Shown here piece by piece: positions 7,707 to 14,927 of a DNA stretch of 29,649 bases (positions within the stretch are counted from its first letter, which is position 1; every line of letters starts with the position of its first letter). Source of the stretch: JANQRV01 sp964533785 (GTDB lineage Bacteria; Bacteroidota; Bacteroidia; Chitinophagales; Saprospiraceae); contig CAZHNG010000028.1 of NCBI GenBank assembly GCA_964533785.1, forward strand, positions 1-29,649, read 5' to 3'. The notes beneath the pieces were generated by a model. That model had not been told where the DNA came from. It saw only the letters and a program-made list of their open reading frames with translations, and did not search any database. A program made the position numbers and the translations under genes.

Positions 7707-8135
7707 TTTTTACGATTTTAGATGCGAGGTTTCACAATTCACAATTGAACAACAATTTTTTATAATATCTTAAAACGTCCTAATATAACTTAATTGACAG
7801 CGATTTTGGCTCTAGAATATCAATTCTACGGTTAAAGTCTAACATTTTAGTAGCCACGAATGCACGAATATGAAAACTATTGTATGAATGGGGCATATTT
7901 ATCACGAATATCGGCTCCGCCGAATAGCAAATTACACGAATTGGGAGCTCTTAAAAAATGATGCTTTAACTGATGATATACTTGACGCGAAATGGTTTGG
8001 GTTATGGTTATGGTTATGAGGTTATGGGGTTATTTATACCCCACATAACTTTATAACCTTATAACCTTATAACCTTATAACCTTATCCCCCCCTAAAACT
8101 TAAATAGAATCGCCCCAAGTTTAAAAGCCGATACA
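7707..8135. other. Gene-free repeat-rich spacer
   Basis: 429 bp between two minus-strand genes with no plausible frame. It holds four CACGAAT words (7855-7861, 7863-7869, 7903-7909, 7935-7941) and, at 7999-8092, two opposed arrays of a GGTTAT/ATAACC word. The SRPBCC promoter should lie at its left edge, and the dehalogenase 3-prime end at its right edge. No terminator with a clean U-tract was found. Confidence 0.6.
7999..8092. repeat. Opposed octamer/hexamer arrays forming an imperfect inverted repeat
   Basis: The left arm (7999-8033) consists of GGTTAT(G) units; the right arm (8045-8088) contains about five ATAACCTT octamers ending in a run of C. Reverse-complementing the right arm gives AAGGTTAT units, so the arms can pair across a short AT-rich centre with CCCC/GGGG at the junction. 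In single strands this could make a large cruciform or hairpin. Confidence 0.75.
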
Positions 8136-8816
8136 TCAAATTACAAAACTACTCAAAGCCTCCGGCAATTCATTCAAAGATTCTACGATCAAAGTAGGTT
8201 CCATCTCCCAAGGATCCCAAATTGCCTCTGGCGATCGCTTCACCCATACCCCTTTCATACCGTAATTAATCGCGCCTAATACGTCAAAAGCATTACCGGA
8301 TATAAGAAAGGATCTCTCTTTTATAGTCCCCGTTTTTTGATTGAAATGCTGGTAGACCAGAGGATTGGGCTTGAACATTCTGATATCTGCGCAACTAACA
8401 ATTTCTTGAAAATAATGATTGATCTTGGCACGTTCCAGCAATCCTCTAACCGCCGTTTGACTCCCATTAGAAAAAGCAAACAATCTATAATTGTTAGCAT
8501 TGAGGAGTTCCAATGCCTCCTCCGTATCAGAAAAAGCAGGAAGCTCCCTATAGCTATCCATTAAAGCCGCTTTGTCGTTAATCGAGAGGTCAACCCGTAA
8601 TTTTTTACAACAAAATTCAAGTGCTTGCCTGGTGACCACTGCAAAATCGACATGCGCATTCATTAAACCGCGACGAAAGGAGTATTCCAGTTGCTTACTG
8701 CGCCAGGTTTCCGTGAATACCCGGGCTTTTGCTCCAACTAAGTCTTCCAAAGCCTCGTAGACTCCTGAAGTATCGATTAGGGTGCCGTAAACATCAAAGG
8801 CGAGTGTAGTTGTCAT
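8136..8816 (-). CDS. Haloacid dehalogenase, type II (L-2-haloacid dehalogenase family)
   Basis: A 226-residue HAD-superfamily hydrolase. The catalytic set of L-2-haloacid dehalogenases is present in order: Asp8 and Thr12 in FDVYGTLID, an Arg in the ETWRSKQLEY helix, Ser in FSNGS, Lys in MFKPNP, Tyr in LVYQHF, and Ser/Asn/Asp in ISGNAFDVLGA. Length is normal for the family, and the cap insertion with SxRRGL and QALEFCC is typical. It would hydrolyse 2-haloalkanoic acids with inversion, plausible in a halogen-rich marine setting, though many homologues act on other substrates. It is monocistronic and has no transporter next to it. Confidence 0.88.
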   Translation of the reverse strand: MTTTLAFDVYGTLIDTSGVYEALEDLVGAKARVFTETWRSKQLEYSFRRGLMNAHVDFAVVTRQALEFCCKKLRVDLSINDKAALMDSYRELPAFSDTEEALELLNANNYRLFAFSNGSQTAVRGLLERAKINHYFQEIVSCADIRMFKPNPLVYQHFNQKTGTIKERSFLISGNAFDVLGAINYGMKGVWVKRSPEAIWDPWEMEPTLIVESLNELPEALSSFVI

Positions 8817-9007
8817 GTAAATATTTTAGAGGGAATTGCCCTGGGGTTCTACGGAGAAAGCTTATCAACACCGTGATCAATAGTTTATCCATACCGGTTT
8901 ATTCTTCACTATGATACTCGACCTGCAACAACTCCCTTTTTTACGGTTAAAAATGTTAAAGTGTAAAGTCTATCGTACATAGACTAGCATTTCTAACCAA
9001 AAAGCCG

Positions 9008-9015
9008 TAGTTTTG
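9008..9015 (+). promoter_or_regulatory. Candidate -7 box upstream of the RRM gene
   Basis: TAGTTTTG matches TAnnTTTG. Transcription would begin near 9022, just before the CAGGTA-N7-TACCTG hairpin at 9025-9043, giving a leader of about 380 nt for the RNA-binding protein gene. There is no good -33 TTG, only a TTTC at about the right distance. Confidence 0.3.
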
Positions 9016-9400
9016 ATAATAAATCAGGTAAAAAGAATACCTGAAAAAACTTTTTATGCGAATATCGCGTTTTTATTCTTAGAAAGCTGCTTAGCGAAAG
9101 CAGTTCTTATTTTAACAATCAGTATAATTTAACCCGCAGATTTTTTATTCTTTCCCAGTTTTCGTAAGATTCAAAATTTCACTGTTAAGTTCTCCTGTTG
9201 TTTTAATTACTCGGTCTTATAGCAATCGGTACGCCTAAGATTATGGTTAGCCTACGCATCTCTCTTAACGCTTTTTCTCACATCCGATAAACAGATCTTT
9301 GGCTACCTCTATACCGGCTACGCTGCGTTCAGCTCAAGCTAAACGAGCAGGTAATTTCTATAAGCATTCTATAGCATTTTTTTATTCAAATATATTTTTT
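9016..9400 (+). other. Long gene-free leader or small-RNA region before the RRM gene
   Basis: The spacer 8817-9400 (584 bp) separates two divergent genes. Within it are a hairpin CAGGTA/TACCTG (9025-9043) and a stem-loop CTGCTT-AGCGA-AAGCAG (9087-9103) followed by the T-rich TTCTTATTTT, which could act as an early terminator. An open frame continues upstream of the RRM gene from 9299, but its residues do not look like protein. Long structured leaders are common for cold-inducible RNA-binding protein genes; whether this one is a leader or holds a separate small RNA is open. Confidence 0.4.
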
Positions 9401-9670
9401 ATGACTAACATTTTTATTGCAAAACTTAACTACGACACACAAGGAGAAGATCTTCGCGAAGTTTTTGAAGATTTTGGAGAAGTGATTTCCGCCAAAGTAA
9501 TCTTTGACAGGTTTACCAATCGTTCAAGAGGATTTGGCTTTGTTGAAATGGAAAACGACCAAGATGCTCTGGCTGCAATTGATGAACTCAATGGCGCAGA
9601 ATTAGATGGCCGTACCATAGTAGTTAAAAAAGCAGAACCACGTAGAGAAAGAGCAACTTCTAGCTGGTAA
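9401..9670 (+). CDS. Single-RRM RNA-binding protein
   Basis: An 89-residue protein that is essentially one RNA recognition motif, with RNP2 IFIAKLNY (4-11) and RNP1 RGFGFVEM (43-50). A short basic tail (KKAEPRRERATSSW) replaces the Gly-rich tail of plant and cyanobacterial relatives. The frame is open back to 9299, but the RRM starts at the ATG at 9401, preceded by an AT-rich stretch typical of Bacteroidota leaders. Such proteins bind single-stranded RNA, and in cyanobacteria they are cold-induced chaperones or mRNA-localisation factors; a global post-transcriptional role is expected here. A strong hairpin follows the stop. Confidence 0.93.
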   Translation: MTNIFIAKLNYDTQGEDLREVFEDFGEVISAKVIFDRFTNRSRGFGFVEMENDQDALAAIDELNGAELDGRTIVVKKAEPRRERATSSW

Positions 9671-9688
9671 TATCTAAATGGTATTTTT

Positions 9689-9721
9689 ATCCGGAGGACT
9701 TTCATTGAATGTTCTCCGGAT
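9689..9721 (+). terminator. Hairpin after the RRM gene, probable terminator
   Basis: ATCCGGAGGAC (9689-9699) pairs with GTTCTCCGGAT (9711-9721): eleven base pairs with one G-T, and an 11-nt loop. It starts 18 bp after the RRM stop. There is no immediate U-tract on the plus strand (ACTATCCTGTCATTTT follows), but on the minus strand the stem is followed by AAAAATACC, so it may mainly protect 3-prime ends between the two converging transcripts. Confidence 0.5.
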
Positions 9722-9806
9722 ACTATCCTGTCATTTTAAAGCTAGTCCTAGCTTATCTAACTTATCAATCATTCTCGTCCTGAGAATAATATTTTTCCAA
9801 ATTTTT

Positions 9807-10691
9807 TCACCTTGTGATCATTAAAGGTATTTGCATATCCAAACGGATAAGACGAATAGCTACGCTGCCGATGAGGAAAGAAGTAATGGCCCCTTTACCT
9901 TTTGTACTAATGACGATTAGATCCTTTCCTTTTTGAAGAGCGTAATCATAGATGGTCTGGGCAGTATTTTTACCATCATTAAAAATGAATGCACAATCAA
10001 GATGACTAGCACCTATTTGGTGTAAAGTTTTTGCAAAGGTTGCCCATTCTTTTTTTGCATCTTTTCGCAACCTTTCTTCCATGTTATCTACCGGGATATA
10101 CGGGAAATAATGGGCCGGAATGTTAAAAACATGCTGGCACTGCAGGTTGGCCCCCGTTTGTTGCTGCACCATAACACCTAGTTGAATAGCCTTTTTCGAT
10201 GCTTTTGAGAAGTCAGTCGGAACCACGATCTCGTCTATCTGGCGATAAGTCGTTTCGGGTACCATCAGCAAGAAAGAGTTAAAATCAGCCATCCCGAGCA
10301 GTTTCTCCGTAACTTCACCGGTTCCTTTGTAAGAGATCTTTTTTCCAGTTATAACCAAGTCTACATCATTATCTTGTGCCACCTCATTCAAAGCATGGGG
10401 AGTGGAGTTATCCTCCTGAATAATCACCTCTTTATCTATTTGTATATCCTTTGACTTGAAATTATCTTCTATTTTCTCTTCAATGACATCCGCGATCAAT
10501 TCAACGAGAGGTTTGTCCAGGTCTTTGAGGATATCCTTCTCAGAATCAGGAAATTCAAATTTAATGTTATGAACAAAAAAAACGCGCTCAATATCTTTGA
10601 AGGATTCACAGATAAACCGGGCATAACGGATGATCACTTCATCCATTTGGGTCAAATCCAGGCAAACCATCATCGTTTTTATTCCTCTCAT
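9807..10691 (-). CDS. Tandem universal stress protein (UspA family)
   Basis: A 294-residue protein with two Usp domains (about 1-148 and 152-294). The N-terminal domain starts IKTMMVCLDLTQMDEVIIRY, and the second starts IDEIVVPTDFSKASKKAI. The second ends STKGKGAITSFLIGSVAIRL, close to the G-x2-G-x9-G-S/T ATP-binding motif, so it probably binds nucleotide; the first lacks it. It follows the BCCT gene by 2 bp and is the last gene of the betaine operon. The closest functional precedent is TeaD, a UspA protein that modulates the ectoine importer TeaABC in Halomonas, so a role in regulating the BCCT carrier is an inference worth stating. A paralogue lies at 20655-21575. Confidence 0.9.
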   Translation of the reverse strand: MRGIKTMMVCLDLTQMDEVIIRYARFICESFKDIERVFFVHNIKFEFPDSEKDILKDLDKPLVELIADVIEEKIEDNFKSKDIQIDKEVIIQEDNSTPHALNEVAQDNDVDLVITGKKISYKGTGEVTEKLLGMADFNSFLLMVPETTYRQIDEIVVPTDFSKASKKAIQLGVMVQQQTGANLQCQHVFNIPAHYFPYIPVDNMEERLRKDAKKEWATFAKTLHQIGASHLDCAFIFNDGKNTAQTIYDYALQKGKDLIVISTKGKGAITSFLIGSVAIRLIRLDMQIPLMITR

Positions 10692-10693
10692 GT

Positions 10694-12283
10694 TTAATTG
10701 ATTTTTTCTTTTCTGTTTGCAATAAGGTCGGCCAGTATCTTTTCGTAAGATTCCCGTTCTTGACGTCGCTTTCGACTTTCAATCGTCTGATGTTCCTCTC
10801 TTAAACCCAAATAAAGACTATAACACATAATGAGCAATACGATCGTGAAGGGCAAACCTGTGGTGAGTGCGGCTGTCTGTAATGCTTTCAGACCACCGCC
10901 GATCAGCAGGGTAGCAGCAACCGCCCCTTCTGAAATAGCCCAGAAAATGCGTTGTCCTACCGGAGCATCCAATTTACCGCCGGAAGTTATACTATCGATA
11001 ACCAGAGAGCCCGAATCTGAAGAAGTGACAAAAAAGCTGGTCACCAAAATAATACCAATGATCGAGGTAATAAAAGCCAGCGGGAATTCTTCCAGCATAA
11101 CAAATAAAGCTGTCGCGATATTGGCTTCAACAGCTTCAGAAATATTCCCGATACCGTTCAATTCCAAATAAAGTGCAGAACCGCCGAAAACCGAGAACCA
11201 CAAAAAGGTGAGTAAGGTTGGAACAAGCATAACCCCTAGAATGAATTCTCTAATGGTACGTCCCTTGGATACCCTGGCAATGAAAATACCGACAAAAGGT
11301 GACCAGGAAATCCACCAGGCCCAATACACCATCGTCCAGCTATTTTGCCAGTCTGTCTGTGTATAAGTTTCTCCCCAGGTGGCTATTTCAAAAAACGACT
11401 GGAGATAGGAGCCCGTGTTTTGAATAAATCCTCCCAGCAAGAGTAAGGTCGGTCCCAGGATAAGTAAGGCTACCAAAAAAATGAGCCCCAAACGCATATT
11501 CAATTCGCTGAGGATACGAACGCCGTTATGTAGTCCTGACACCACCGAAACGGTAGCAGCCAGGGTAATACCGGCAATGAGAAGGACCTCGGTATTTGTC
11601 GTATCAGGTATGCCAAATAAATGATTGATCCCGGCCGATACTTGTCCTACACCGAACCCGAGAGAAGTAGCCAATCCAAACAGGGTTGCTACTACTGCCA
11701 CCACATCAATAATATCCCCGAAAATACCGTGAATCCGGTCACCGAGTAAGGGATAAAATACTGACCGGATGGTTAAAGGCAACCTTTTATTGTAAGCAAA
11801 AAATGCTAATGCTAAACCTACCAATGCATAAATCGCCCAGGCGTGAAGCCCCCAATGTAATAAGGTATAAGTCATGGCATTCTGGGCCTGTTCGGCGTCA
11901 TTGGCCGCTTCGACCGGCAGTGTATTGAAATGAGTTATGGGCTCTGCGACGCTGAAAAATAATAAGCCAATACCCATACCGGCCGAAAAAAGCATCGCAA
12001 ACCAGGCAAAAGTACTGAACTCCGGCTTTGCATCTTTCCCTCCTAAGCGGATATTGCTAAATTTACTCAACGCAAAATAAATGGCTACCGCAACGAAAAT
12101 ATTAACTGCCATCACAAAAAACCAGCCGGCATAATCAGCCATTCCCGTTTGAATATCATTGAAAATCTTTTCCATCGGCTTTCCGATAAAAAGCGTCAGG
12201 GAAATAAAAAGTACAATAATTATTGCGGAAGGATAAAATACCGGGCCATGAATGTCGAAGTATTTATTCTTTCGGTTATCCAT
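10694..12283 (-). CDS. BCCT family transporter (betaine/choline/carnitine)
   Basis: A 529-residue inner-membrane carrier of about 12 helices. Diagnostic segments are GMGIGLLFFSVAEP (102-115), the glycine-rich stretch of helix 3, and WAWWISWSPFVGIF (321-334), whose tryptophans form the aromatic cage for the trimethylammonium group. The charged C-terminal tail (about 490-529, rich in Glu, Arg and Lys) is of the type that senses osmotic stress in BetP. The substrate is probably glycine betaine or choline. It overlaps the MscS gene by 8 bp, and the UspA gene follows by 2 bp. Clustered with betaine synthesis genes, it would import or recapture betaine leaked from the cell. The SVAEP form is closer to BetT-like carriers than to BetP. 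Confidence 0.95.
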   Translation of the reverse strand: MDNRKNKYFDIHGPVFYPSAIIIVLFISLTLFIGKPMEKIFNDIQTGMADYAGWFFVMAVNIFVAVAIYFALSKFSNIRLGGKDAKPEFSTFAWFAMLFSAGMGIGLLFFSVAEPITHFNTLPVEAANDAEQAQNAMTYTLLHWGLHAWAIYALVGLALAFFAYNKRLPLTIRSVFYPLLGDRIHGIFGDIIDVVAVVATLFGLATSLGFGVGQVSAGINHLFGIPDTTNTEVLLIAGITLAATVSVVSGLHNGVRILSELNMRLGLIFLVALLILGPTLLLLGGFIQNTGSYLQSFFEIATWGETYTQTDWQNSWTMVYWAWWISWSPFVGIFIARVSKGRTIREFILGVMLVPTLLTFLWFSVFGGSALYLELNGIGNISEAVEANIATALFVMLEEFPLAFITSIIGIILVTSFFVTSSDSGSLVIDSITSGGKLDAPVGQRIFWAISEGAVAATLLIGGGLKALQTAALTTGLPFTIVLLIMCYSLYLGLREEHQTIESRKRRQERESYEKILADLIANRKEKIN

Positions 12284-13139
12284 CTAACTTCTGTTTTAAA
12301 TCAACAATAAATCCGTGTGATTGAATCTGAAGTCTTTGAAATTCTGTGATCAGCATCGTTCTTACTTCATTCCCCAGCTCCCAGGCTTGAGCAGGAGAAT
12401 CACTCCAGGCTGCTAACCAACATCTGTAGCTGTTTTTATCCAATTCCATCACCCAAAAAGCAGGTTCTTCGTGAGGTGCAAAATACGGACTGGATTTAGC
12501 ACTTTGAATAGCTATTTGCTTGACCTGCTGAAGGTTGGCCTCATAAGAAACCCAAAATTCAATTTTCGTCCAAATAAAGTTATCTTGGAAAGAATAGCTG
12601 ATCACCTCTTTTCCCAACATCAGTACATTGGGTATGATTATCCTTCTCCAGTCCCACAGCTTGATAATCGTACTCGTTAAAGTAATATCTTCGACGGTAC
12701 CGTAATGATCATCAAGTAATATGGTGTCTCCAACTTTTATGGTTTTATTGAGGCCCAGGATCACTCCGGATACAAAGTTCTCTATGAAAGGCTTGGCCGT
12801 GATGCCGATAATTACAGCAAGCGCCCCCGTTAAAACGGATATGACTGTAACAGAAGCCCCTTTAAGCAACGGTATCAAAGCAGCAACGACAATGAATATG
12901 ACAACAATAACTGTTATGGAATCCTTGATGACACTAAACCGCTTTTCAATATTTTCAACCCCCTTTTTCCTAAAATCCGCCACCGGGCTATCCACCGGAG
13001 ATTCCGTGCTTACCGGTGAAATAGATTGTCGCCCTTTGAGAAATGCGATTCGATTTTTTCCCGTTTTGGTAATGTTCCTCCTGAGAAGGAATAGCGTAAA
13101 TATTCCCAGGCATATAATTACCACGGAAAGGTAAATCAT
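12276..13139 (-). CDS. MscS family mechanosensitive channel
   Basis: A 287-residue small-conductance channel subunit. The ATG at 13139 overlaps the preceding TGA as ATGA, which decides the start; the frame stays open to 13172 but that part reads inside the methyltransferase gene. There is one N-terminal helix (2-20), a Ser/Pro-rich linker, and helices at about 72-93 and 97-130, the latter being the pore helix. The MscS beta domain follows with KVGDTILLDDHYGTVEDI (135-152) and WRRIIIPNVLM. The C-terminal domain is alpha-beta and ends in a charged tail. It opens under membrane tension at hypo-osmotic shock, releasing solutes such as the betaine made by its operon partners. Its N-terminal helical part is compact relative to MscS. 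Confidence 0.93.
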   Translation of the reverse strand: MIYLSVVIICLGIFTLFLLRRNITKTGKNRIAFLKGRQSISPVSTESPVDSPVADFRKKGVENIEKRFSVIKDSITVIVVIFIVVAALIPLLKGASVTVISVLTGALAVIIGITAKPFIENFVSGVILGLNKTIKVGDTILLDDHYGTVEDITLTSTIIKLWDWRRIIIPNVLMLGKEVISYSFQDNFIWTKIEFWVSYEANLQQVKQIAIQSAKSSPYFAPHEEPAFWVMELDKNSYRCWLAAWSDSPAQAWELGNEVRTMLITEFQRLQIQSHGFIVDLKQKLDG

Positions 13140-13972
13140 ATATTGCGCTTTTGAAATTGTAGAATCCCCCAATTTAAGTACCCTTTCTCACCGGCATTTA
13201 TCCAGTGCTGTAAACCTTTCATCATATTATCAATGTATGCTTTACTGGACTTGGTAATAAGGTCATCGTACTTATCTTTTACCACTGAAAGCACTTTTGT
13301 GTAATGATTTACGAGTTGTTCGGGCATTTCTTTGATAAAAACCCTCTCCAGGTCAGCGCTTCTCGCCAAGCGACGGTAAGTTTTTACCGATCCCATTTCC
13401 TCCAAGTGAATACGGGCCAGCACATTTTTCAATACGCCTTCCGGACAATCATCATTTTGCATCGGATCAGTAAATAAAAAACGACCACCACGATTCAAAA
13501 CTCTCGCTACCTCCCAAAAAACTTTTTCCTTCTTATTGCTATGCAAAAGAGCATCCTGTGACCAAACTAAATCGAAACTTTCACGATCAAAAGGAATTTG
13601 TTCAAAATTTCCGGTAGTAACGGTGATCAGGTCTTCCAATCCCGCTGCTTTGGTTAGTTCAATATTCCTTTTGTTCTCCGTCTCACTCAGGTTCAGACAA
13701 TCTACGGAACAACCAAATTCCGAAGCCAAATAACGAGCTGCCCCGCCGTAACCCGAACCAATGTCTAATATTTTAAACTTTTTACTGATTTTTGGCCCGA
13801 CAGCTAGCATAGCCTGTACTGTTTTACGGCTAGCTTCTTTAATCGTATCCTCAGGGTCTTCGTAGATTCCGATATGAATGTCTTCACCACCCCATACATG
13901 GAAATAGAACTCGTCTGCATCCTTACTATCGTAATAATTTTTAGTAATGTCAACCAGGTCTTTTTTGCTCAT
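13136..13972 (-). CDS. Sarcosine/dimethylglycine N-methyltransferase
   Basis: A 278-residue class I SAM methyltransferase with the family signature YYDSKDADEFYFHVWGGED then IHIGIY (13-37). The SAM loop is LDIGSGYGGAAR (69-80), and WSQDALLHS (137-145) follows. It should catalyse the last two steps of de novo glycine betaine synthesis, sarcosine to dimethylglycine to betaine, as in Ectothiorhodospira, Aphanothece and Galdieria enzymes. It starts 10 bp after the stop of the glycine/sarcosine methyltransferase and ends in a 4-bp ATGA overlap with the MscS gene. Length is as expected. This assignment is made on whole-protein pattern as well as context and is strong; the exact split of methylation steps between the two enzymes needs assay. 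Confidence 0.92.
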   Translation of the reverse strand: MSKKDLVDITKNYYDSKDADEFYFHVWGGEDIHIGIYEDPEDTIKEASRKTVQAMLAVGPKISKKFKILDIGSGYGGAARYLASEFGCSVDCLNLSETENKRNIELTKAAGLEDLITVTTGNFEQIPFDRESFDLVWSQDALLHSNKKEKVFWEVARVLNRGGRFLFTDPMQNDDCPEGVLKNVLARIHLEEMGSVKTYRRLARSADLERVFIKEMPEQLVNHYTKVLSVVKDKYDDLITKSSKAYIDNMMKGLQHWINAGEKGYLNWGILQFQKRNI

Positions 13973-13982
13973 GATGCTAATG

Positions 13983-14807
13983 TTAATTTGTTTTTACATA
14001 GGATTTTTCTGCTACGTGAATAAAAAAGTCAGGTTCATGCTGTTTAAATGTTTCCTGAAAATCACCGTAAGTCGTAATCTTTTGAAAACCTACTTCCTTT
14101 AACAAGTTTCTAACGTAGTTCTTCCTGAGTGGAAACATATTCAAGTGAAAAACGGAACGATCCGGAAATTCGTAACGAAACCTCGCCAAGCCTTCATCCA
14201 TGTGTTCCGGTTCTGCTTTTACGTTTTTACCCGCATAATAGTAGGTATGTTTACTGGAAAAGCCTTCATCCAGAATACTGTCGTAGTTTCTGTGATCTAG
14301 AATGAGTATCCCGTCGTGGCGCAAGGCAGAATAAAATTCAGCTAATGTTTTTCGACGGTCATTTTCATCAAACAAATGCGTAAAGGAATTACCAAGACAG
14401 ATGACAGCATCGTAGCGACCTGAAACATCTCTATTTAACCATCTCCAATCCGCATGGACTGTTTTTAAAATATAGTCATACCGGCGGGCATTTTCAAATG
14501 CTTTAGCTAACATAACCGGACTTCCATCTACACTGGTCACATTGAACCCGGCTTTCATTAATTTTACCGAATGATAGCCAGTTCCAGTAGCTGCATCCAA
14601 AACTTTATGTTTGTGATGCTTCTTTAATTCATTGATGAAAAAATTATTTTCCCCTTCCGCTCTTTTCTCCCAGTCAATCAACTCATCCCATTTATCTACA
14701 AAGCTGTGGATGTATTCAATTTGGTAATGTTCTGATTCGCGGATTTCAGTAGGGTTATTTCCGAAATCCTGGGTTTCTTTTCTAGAATGATTCTTATCAA
14801 TAATCAT
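13983..14807 (-). CDS. Glycine/sarcosine N-methyltransferase
   Basis: A 274-residue SAM methyltransferase that would convert glycine to sarcosine and dimethylglycine. Signatures in order: DWEKRAEGENNFFI (45-58), the SAM loop VLDAATGTGYHS (69-80), TSVDGSPVMLAKAF (91-104), ADWRWL (119-124), VICLGNSFTHLFDE (135-148), LDHRNYDSILD (170-180), EPEHMDEGLARFRYEF (199-214) and TYGDFQETF. These match the GSMT family closely. The frame is open to 14891, but MIIDKN at 14807 is the natural start, since upstream codons run toward the SusD terminator and read as random. It is the first gene of the betaine operon; the promoter must lie in about 14808-14880, where no perfect TAnnTTTG was found (TTCATTTG is the closest). 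Confidence 0.93.
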   Translation of the reverse strand: MIIDKNHSRKETQDFGNNPTEIRESEHYQIEYIHSFVDKWDELIDWEKRAEGENNFFINELKKHHKHKVLDAATGTGYHSVKLMKAGFNVTSVDGSPVMLAKAFENARRYDYILKTVHADWRWLNRDVSGRYDAVICLGNSFTHLFDENDRRKTLAEFYSALRHDGILILDHRNYDSILDEGFSSKHTYYYAGKNVKAEPEHMDEGLARFRYEFPDRSVFHLNMFPLRKNYVRNLLKEVGFQKITTYGDFQETFKQHEPDFFIHVAEKSYVKTN

Positions 14808-14880
14808 AAATATACAAGTTTTTTGATGTTTACAGAGAAAATGAAATTGACTAGCCGGTATGATCGCAAATGAAATCAAG

Positions 14881-14920
14881 GAAAACAGCATGCCTACCGG
14901 ATCAGACCGACAAGCATGCC
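14881..14920 (-). terminator. Rho-independent terminator after SusD
   Basis: On the minus strand, GCATGCTTGTCGG (14919-14907) can pair with CCGGTAGGCATGC (14900-14888): 13 bp including three wobbles, with a six-base loop. The T-rich TGTTTTCC follows at 14887-14880. It lies 8 bp past the SusD stop, so it should end the SusCD transcript before the betaine operon, whose first ATG is at 14807. Confidence 0.65.
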
Positions 14921-14927
14921 ATATTAA

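Noticed and set aside
12276..13172. Longer MscS start at 13172
   Set aside because: The additional 11 residues are read inside the methyltransferase gene; the ATG at 13139 forms a standard ATGA overlap and starts directly at the first membrane helix.
9807..14807. Ectoine or choline-oxidation pathway
   Set aside because: No ectABC, betA or betB-like gene is present; the two methyltransferases match the glycine methylation route instead.
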